From Kalmanozyma brasiliensis GHG001 (lineage: Eukaryota; Basidiomycota; Ustilaginomycetes; Ustilaginales), in the NCBI RefSeq assembly GCF_000497045.1, contig NW_015961960.1:126853-190852 (forward strand): 64,000 nucleotides of DNA, given 5' to 3'. Positions within the stretch are counted from its first letter, which is position 1, and every line of letters begins with the position of its first letter. Shown piece by piece: positions 58,684-64,000 of this stretch. The notes beneath the pieces are model-generated. The model did no database searches. It was not told the DNA's origin and saw only the letters and a list, made by a program, of their open reading frames with translations. The position numbers were made by a program, and so were the translations under genes.

Positions 58684-61269
58684 TCAAAACAAATGCAGAC
58701 TCTGTGTCATGGGTAGCTCGTCCGCGGGTGGGACGGTGAGCAGTTTTCCTCCATCGGTCACCTCGTACGTCTCGGGATCGACTTGCAGATCTGGCGTATG
58801 CGTGTTGAGCTTCATATCCTTCTTTCCCACAGTCCTACATCCTTTCACCCCCTCTATTCTCTTCTTCACGCCGTACGCCTTGACGATGCCTTCTTTGACA
58901 CTGACCTGACTCACGAAGAGGATGGAGTTGTGTGGGGCGGCTCCGGGATTGGCGCCGTGCATAGGGCGACCGTAGATGGGTTGGACGGTGGGGATGGATG
59001 CGTTAGCATCGCCCATTTGGGCCCACGCCACCTGGCCTCCTTTGAGCACGAATTCGGGGCAGATACCAAATTTGCTCGGTAGATAGAAGGAAAGATCCGC
59101 CAGCTTGCCAGGTTCGATCGAGCCGACGAGGTGCGAGATGCCGTGTACGAGGGCGGGGTTGATCGTGTACTTGGCCACGTAGCGTTTGATGCGGAGGTTG
59201 TCGGGCACCGCCTGGCTGGGATGCGGGATGGTGCCCGTCGAGGGGAGCGGTCCGACAAGGCTAGCCATTTTCGACGCGGTTCGCCAGGTGCGAGCGACAA
59301 CTTCGCCAATCCGACCCATGGCCTGGGAGTCGGAGCTGATCATCGAGATCGCTCCGCTGTCCTGGAGCACGTCTTCGGCAGCGACCGTCTCAGCACGGAT
59401 TCGGGAGTCCGCAAAGGCGACGTCTTCTGCAATGTCCTTCGAAAGGTGGTGGCACACCATGAGCATGTCGAGGTGTTCGTCGAGGGTGTTTCTCGCATAC
59501 GGTCTCGTCGGATTCGTCGAAGATGGCAGCACGTTTTCCTCGCCACACACCCTGATGATATCGGGAGCATGCCCACCACCGGCACCCTCGGAGTGATACG
59601 TGTGGATGGTGCGCCCTTTGAAAGCGGCGAGCGTGCCCTCGACAAAGCACGACTCGTTGAGCGTGTCCGTGTGGATGTTGCACTGCACGTCGTACTTGTC
59701 GCACGCGGTGAGGCAGGCGTCGATCACCGCCGGCGTCGCTCCCCAGTCCTCGTGGATCTTGAGTCCCGCACAACCGGCGCGGATCTGGTCCTCTAGCCCG
59801 GGAAGGCCGGAATCGTTGCCCTTACCGGTGAAGGCAAAGTTGAGGGGCACGTTGTCCGTTGCGATCATCATGTTTCGCAGTTGGTCCTGACCGGGTGTGC
59901 AGGTGGTGGCGCTCGTGCCGGCTGTGGGACCCGTACCACCACCGATGAGGGTGGTGATGCCCGTAGCGAGCGCCTCCTCGTGCAGATCGGGACAGATGTA
60001 GTGCACGTGCGCGTCGATCGCACCGGCCGTGACGATGTACTTTTCGCCCGCGATGACTTCGGTACACGAGCCGACGACGAGGTTGGGGTCGACGCCGTCC
60101 ATGATAGCCGGGTTGCCTGCTTTGCCGATTCCCACAATGTGCCCGTTCCTGATACCAATGTCCGCCTTGACGATGCCCCACCAGTCCACAATCAGCGCAT
60201 TGATGATCACCACGTCGAGTACGGCGCTGTCAGCCCGACCGGACGCTTGGCCCATGCCATCGCGCAGCACCTTGCCGCCGCCAAACTTGAGCTCGTCGCC
60301 ATACACCGTGTAGTCCTTCTCGACTTCGAGCCAGAGCGGGCTGTCTGCTAGCCGCACCTTGTCGCCCACCGTCGGACCGTAGAGCGCGGCGTAGGCGTCG
60401 CGGGAGAGCTGCAGCGGTGCCGGTGGGGTGTCGTCGGCCATATGCGGGGCGGGCTCGTTGGCAAAGCCTGCTGCTTCGATTCGCTTCACGAGTGCGGACT
60501 TGGACTCGTTCGAAGCGAGGAACTCGTCCAGTGGGCCAGCAGCAAGATTGTTGCCACCAGCGAGGATCTTGGTCCCTCCGACCTGGACAAGCGTTACGGC
60601 CTTCGAGTCTCCCGGTTCGAACCTGATCGCCGTACCCGCGGCAATGTCCAACCTCTTCCCCAGGGCCAGCAGCCTTGGGAACGACAGCGCGGCGTTGGTC
60701 TCCAAGAACGGATAGTGCGACCCGACCTGAATCGGTCTGTCTCCTGTGTTGGTCACTTGCACCGTCACCCTCTCCCTCTTTGGGCACAGAACAATGGGTC
60801 CCGCTCCGACTTTCGTCACCATGGCCCCCGGGAGCACGTCCTCGGCCCTCGCCCTTCCCACAACCTTCGCCCCTGCGTCCCTCTCCGCCTGCTCTCTGAA
60901 GACACTCGCGTCTGGCGCCGGGTAAAAACTCGAGTACAGCGCAGCGACCACGTCGCCGTCCTCCGTACACACCGGCTGGTGGACCGTCACCAAGAACGTG
61001 CCGTCCGGAAACGTCCCTTCGACCATCACCTCGTGCAGCAGCTCTGCGACCCCAGGCAGCACGTGGATCCGCCCAAGCAGCGTCTTGCCATGCTGCATCA
61101 GCTCCGCGACCGAATGTTCGCCATCGCGAATACGCTCCTGCAGCACAGAGGCGATGAGCGCGGTAGCCTCGGTTTGGTTGAGACGCAGACCGCGGGCGAG
61201 ACGTTTTTGCGCCAAGGAGCCAGCGTGGTGGAGCAGGAGCTTGTCGCGCTCCCGCGGAAGGAGATGCAT
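58684..61269 (-). CDS. URE1: Urease (fused gamma-beta-alpha chain)
   Basis: An 861-residue nickel enzyme that splits urea into ammonia and carbamate. The gamma part starts [19 protein letters not shown], the beta part carries [21 protein letters not shown], and the alpha part starts near 288 ([20 protein letters not shown]). Active-site landmarks are complete: the HVHYICPD metal pair, the carbamylated Lys in [10 protein letters not shown], the His residues in [10 protein letters not shown] and [13 protein letters not shown], the flap [17 protein letters not shown] and the Asp in SSDSQAMGR. Length is close to other fungal ureases (about 835-860). Activity needs Ure4/6/7 accessory proteins encoded elsewhere. 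In several pathogenic fungi urease contributes to nitrogen use and virulence. The stop is 22 bp from that of the convergent LARP7-like gene. Confidence 0.97.
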   Translation of the reverse strand: MHLLPRERDKLLLHHAGSLAQKRLARGLRLNQTEATALIASVLQERIRDGEHSVAELMQHGKTLLGRIHVLPGVAELLHEVMVEGTFPDGTFLVTVHQPVCTEDGDVVAALYSSFYPAPDASVFREQAERDAGAKVVGRARAEDVLPGAMVTKVGAGPIVLCPKRERVTVQVTNTGDRPIQVGSHYPFLETNAALSFPRLLALGKRLDIAAGTAIRFEPGDSKAVTLVQVGGTKILAGGNNLAAGPLDEFLASNESKSALVKRIEAAGFANEPAPHMADDTPPAPLQLSRDAYAALYGPTVGDKVRLADSPLWLEVEKDYTVYGDELKFGGGKVLRDGMGQASGRADSAVLDVVIINALIVDWWGIVKADIGIRNGHIVGIGKAGNPAIMDGVDPNLVVGSCTEVIAGEKYIVTAGAIDAHVHYICPDLHEEALATGITTLIGGGTGPTAGTSATTCTPGQDQLRNMMIATDNVPLNFAFTGKGNDSGLPGLEDQIRAGCAGLKIHEDWGATPAVIDACLTACDKYDVQCNIHTDTLNESCFVEGTLAAFKGRTIHTYHSEGAGGGHAPDIIRVCGEENVLPSSTNPTRPYARNTLDEHLDMLMVCHHLSKDIAEDVAFADSRIRAETVAAEDVLQDSGAISMISSDSQAMGRIGEVVARTWRTASKMASLVGPLPSTGTIPHPSQAVPDNLRIKRYVAKYTINPALVHGISHLVGSIEPGKLADLSFYLPSKFGICPEFVLKGGQVAWAQMGDANASIPTVQPIYGRPMHGANPGAAPHNSILFVSQVSVKEGIVKAYGVKKRIEGVKGCRTVGKKDMKLNTHTPDLQVDPETYEVTDGGKLLTVPPADELPMTQSLHLF

Positions 61270-61586
61270 CTTTGAGGTTGAGTTTGCTCTGATGAAGGGT
61301 GGCGTGGGACAAGATGAGAGTGCGGAGGGAGATGCAAGTTTGAGGTTCGAGAGATAAGCCGGAGGTTGGCCAGATTAGAGCTTGGTTGAGAGCACAGACC
61401 CACGCGGAGAAGCGCGAGTTCGGGGTCCTCGTCCCCACGTGGAGTGGGGTCTAACAGACTGCCGAAAATCGTATGCAGCGCCGACTTCCGACAGGACCAA
61501 ACGTCTTCTATCGACTTTCCACTTCGGACCTCTTCGCTCGACGACCACATCGGTACAACATCGCGACCCAGTTGCCGACGCCAAGG
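61270..61586. promoter_or_regulatory. Divergent promoter region URE1/flavin reductase
   Basis: 317 bases between divergent start codons, with no clear element. Confidence 0.45.
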
Positions 61587-62366
61587 ATGTCGTTGCTACC
61601 GGCAATAGCAGCGAGCGCGCGCGCCACCTCGTCCAAAGTGACGCTCGAGGCGTTTCGACCCCTCGCCTGTTCGCGCCGACGATTCTCCTTCCGACCTCCT
61701 CTCCAGTCGCAAGCCCAACAGGACGTCTCCTCGCGGATCCGCCACCTCATGCGAGAATCAGCCCAGCCCGTCGCCCTCATCACCACGTTTCTTCCTTCGA
61801 GCAGACTCATTCACGGCGCAACGCTGTCGAGCTTTTCCTCGATCTCGCAACGGCCCGACCTGGTGTGCTTTGCGATGAAGACGCCGTCCAAGCTCGCCGA
61901 TGCGTTGGCGAGCCATGTTGCGGAGAGAGGGAAGGATGAAGAGACGGGAGAGGCCGATATGGTGATCAACGTGCTATCGGAGAGCCAGGCGGCGTTGGCG
62001 GATGCGTATGCGAGACCGGGGACGCCGCCGTTCGAGTATGCGCTGGAGGGAGAGGGTGAAGGGCGGTTGGAAGGAGATTTGCATCCTTTGGAGGAGGCAG
62101 GGCTGGTGAGCATGGATGGGGAAGGCTTGCCGGTCGTACAAGGGTCGATCGGCGCGCTCGGCTGTCAGGTGGTGGACACCATCGAGTTGGATCGCTACAG
62201 CAACAAGCACGAACAGGACAAGCAAGGCAGCAAGAGCAAGCTCTACATTGCAAGAGTCATCAACGTCCACCTTCCCGATACAACCAGTCAAACCCCACTA
62301 ATATACCACCGTCAGAAATTCGTTACCACCACCACGGACCTTTCCACAGACACGAACACGCAATAG
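61587..62366 (+). CDS. Flavin reductase-like FMN-binding protein, probably mitochondrial
   Basis: 259 residues from the ATG at 61587. The first 45 residues are rich in Ala/Ser/Arg without acidic residues, like a mitochondrial presequence. The split-barrel flavin domain (about 55-245) shows LMRESAQPVALITTF, HGATLSSFSSISQRPDLVCFAM, and ends IARVINVHLP then PLIYHRQKFV, the usual close of the family. Members bind FMN and use NAD(P)H, often supplying reduced flavin to a partner monooxygenase; the partner is unknown here. An upstream in-frame ATG at 61473 would add 38 residues of unconserved sequence. The gene is tail to tail with MET2, with 25 bp between stops. Confidence 0.85.
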   Translation: MSLLPAIAASARATSSKVTLEAFRPLACSRRRFSFRPPLQSQAQQDVSSRIRHLMRESAQPVALITTFLPSSRLIHGATLSSFSSISQRPDLVCFAMKTPSKLADALASHVAERGKDEETGEADMVINVLSESQAALADAYARPGTPPFEYALEGEGEGRLEGDLHPLEEAGLVSMDGEGLPVVQGSIGALGCQVVDTIELDRYSNKHEQDKQGSKSKLYIARVINVHLPDTTSQTPLIYHRQKFVTTTTDLSTDTNTQ

Positions 62367-62391
62367 ACCAACAGCATACGAATTCCACCGT

Positions 62392-64000
62392 TCACTCGAG
62401 GAAGCCCCGGATCGCACCACCCACATTGGGCACGTCGATGAGGAAACTATCGTGTCCATGCGGCGCATCCAGCTCGTAGTATCGCACCGCATCGTTCCCG
62501 TTCAACCGCAAACACTCTGCGATCTCCCTCTGCTGTTCCACGGGGAACAGGATATCGCTCTGGACGCCGATGACCAAGGTTGGAATATCCGAGAGTCTGG
62601 CCATGCCTCTCGCGAGTGCCGGCACATAAGCGTGTGCTGCGGGCGAGGAGAGCGTGCTGATGTGTTGCCTCTTTCTCGGTCTCGGCGCCGGGACGTGCGT
62701 GTTGCTGACGGAAAGTGGGGTGGACGAAGGACCATGGGCGCGCGTTCGACGTCGTTCCAGATCGGCAAGCGCATGATCCGACATGTCGAACAGATCCATC
62801 GCCTTGCTGATGTAGATGAGGCTGTTGGCGTCGTACTTGAGGCAGAACGCTTCGCCCTGGTGGTCGAGGTACGTTTCGATGAGGAAATCGGGGCAGAGAG
62901 CTGGGTCGAGTTCCTCCTCCTCCTTACCCTCGGATGAAGGTGCCACTCGGCGAGCTCGCCCAAACCGCTGCTCCCATTCCGGGCCGGAACGGTAGGTGAA
63001 GGTCGCGATCTGCCGGGCTAGCTTCATGCCCGTGTGCGGAGGTAGGGAGCCTTGATCGTAGTAGAAGCCGCGGTTCCAATTCGGATCGCTCATGAGGACC
63101 GATCGTTGTGCGTAGCGGAGAGCGATGCTGGCTGGAGCGGAACGCGCGCAACCGCTGATGGAGACAACTTTGCCAACACGATCACGCTCGAGATGCGCAG
63201 CTGCGATGGACTGCATTCCGCCCATGGAGCTTCCCACGCTCGCATACAGCTTGCCGATGCCGAGATGATCGAGAAGCAGGAACTGAGCGCGGACCATGTC
63301 GAAGATGCTCAGAATCGGGAACCTCGTTGCGTAGGCTGCTTTGGTAGGGTCGAGAGGGTGCGGTGACGATGGTCCTGTCGAGCCGTAGCAACCACCGAGG
63401 ACGTTTGTGCAAATGACAAAGAAGCGATTTGTGTCGAGAGGCTTGTTGGGCCCGACGAAGTCCTCCCACCATCCTTTTGCTGGATTTGAAGGTGTGCTGG
63501 CTGCATGTGATGATGCCGATAGACCCGTGTGCAGCAAGATGGCATTGCTCTTGTCGGCATTGAGCTCGCCCCAGGTTTCGTACGCCAGATCGAATTCGGG
63601 TAGTCCGCCTCCATAGTCCAGACGGAATGGTTGCGAGTGGTGGTAGAGCTGGTATCCGCTCACCACCTTGGTATACGACGGTTCTGGACCTGATTCGTCG
63701 ACTTCGTTCTGCGATGTCGAAGGGTCTTCTGAGAGCTGCGGCGACGAGAGCTGTGCGCGCAAGCGGTCCTCTCTTGCCTCGTTGGCGTCTACGCATGGGA
63801 ACGCTACTGGAGGCTCGTTGCGGGCCGCCGAACACGATGTTGCTTTCGCCTGCTCTGCTAGCCGCTGCAATTTCTGACCTCTTCGCTCGTTTGCGTCTAC
63901 GCAAGAGAATTCGGGCTTGGCAAGGTTGGAGGCCGAGGACGCAGCCGAGGAGTGAAAGGACGTCCTCGAATAGATTGCCGCGGACACAGCTGGTGCGCTT
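62392..64000 (-). CDS. MET2: Homoserine O-acetyltransferase, 3' part (start lies beyond right edge)
   Basis: The frame is open to the window edge with no ATG before the conserved core, so the N-terminus is missing; at least 535 residues are present. The alpha/beta hydrolase core shows [32 protein letters not shown], the nucleophile elbow [11 protein letters not shown], the catalytic Asp region [13 protein letters not shown] and the His in [11 protein letters not shown]. Met2 acetylates homoserine from acetyl-CoA for methionine synthesis. The N-terminal part carries Arg/Ser-rich sequence and two copies of a C-V-D-A-N-E motif 36 codons apart. An insert (about 380-470, with [12 protein letters not shown] and PRPRKRQH) breaks the core, as in other fungal Met2 proteins. 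Confidence 0.92.
   Translation of the reverse strand, partial: SAPAVSAAIYSRTSFHSSAASSASNLAKPEFSCVDANERRGQKLQRLAEQAKATSCSAARNEPPVAFPCVDANEAREDRLRAQLSSPQLSEDPSTSQNEVDESGPEPSYTKVVSGYQLYHHSQPFRLDYGGGLPEFDLAYETWGELNADKSNAILLHTGLSASSHAASTPSNPAKGWWEDFVGPNKPLDTNRFFVICTNVLGGCYGSTGPSSPHPLDPTKAAYATRFPILSIFDMVRAQFLLLDHLGIGKLYASVGSSMGGMQSIAAAHLERDRVGKVVSISGCARSAPASIALRYAQRSVLMSDPNWNRGFYYDQGSLPPHTGMKLARQIATFTYRSGPEWEQRFGRARRVAPSSEGKEEEELDPALCPDFLIETYLDHQGEAFCLKYDANSLIYISKAMDLFDMSDHALADLERRRTRAHGPSSTPLSVSNTHVPAPRPRKRQHISTLSSPAAHAYVPALARGMARLSDIPTLVIGVQSDILFPVEQQREIAECLRLNGNDAVRYYELDAPHGHDSFLIDVPNVGGAIRGFLE
63778..63903 (-). repeat. Short coding repeat (C-V-D-A-N-E) in the MET2 N-terminal region
   Basis: Two 18-nt copies at 63778-63795 and 63886-63903 differ at one base and encode C-V-D-A-N-E, 108 bp apart and in the same frame. 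Each follows a Phe-x pair and precedes a charged helix. Confidence 0.85.

Noticed and set aside
1..64000. tRNA genes, rRNA, CRISPR arrays, long terminal repeats
   Set aside because: Scanning for B-box-like GGTTCGA sequences on both strands gave hits only inside coding regions or without an A box; no direct-repeat array or paired long repeat was seen.

Overview
This 64 kb window is nuclear DNA from a basidiomycete fungus. The most likely source is a smut or smut-related yeast (Ustilaginales: Ustilago, Sporisorium or Pseudozyma type). The protein set is fungal, most genes are single uninterrupted exons, codon use favours C or G in third position, and the few introns have GTAAGT/GTGAGT-type donors and CTGAC branch sites. 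The species cannot be fixed from the sequence alone. I identify 25 protein-coding genes, two of them cut by the window edges. I found no rRNA, tRNA, CRISPR array or intact transposon.

Layout, left to right: a CaMK-type kinase (5' part, minus strand) diverges from the riboflavin gene RIB7. About 6.6 kb without a gene leads to a mating-type-class HMG-box transcription factor. Next come the four-exon ubiquitin-like gene RUB1, HTS1 (histidyl-tRNA synthetase), USE1 (ER SNARE) and NTO1 (PHD-bromo-PWWP protein of a histone acetyltransferase complex). Three mitochondrial genes follow (COA3, an AIM25-type scramblase, MGR2), then a macrodomain hydrolase, MAP2, ADE4, CWF18, SWC2/VPS72 and HEN1.

A second gene desert of about 5.5 kb precedes a single-finger C2H2 regulator. 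Another 3.7 kb precedes a large protein that joins a Sec14-like lipid-binding domain to a TTC39/Iml2 repeat domain. The right part holds a 2-oxoglutarate oxygenase, an amidase, an Ndc10/Crypton-recombinase-like protein, a probable La-related protein of the LARP7/Pof8 class, urease (URE1), a flavin-reductase-like protein and the 3' part of MET2.

Strands alternate almost throughout. Many gene pairs share a short divergent promoter of 300-600 bp, and several end tail to tail with only 2-25 bp between stop codons. The regulators and the Sec14-TTC39 gene instead have several kilobases of upstream DNA. The genes do not form one pathway: this is housekeeping sequence (purine, riboflavin, methionine and urea metabolism, splicing, chromatin, mitochondria) with regulators in between. 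The entries most worth following up are the Sec14-TTC39 fusion, the LARP7-like protein, the Ndc10/Crypton-like protein and HEN1.
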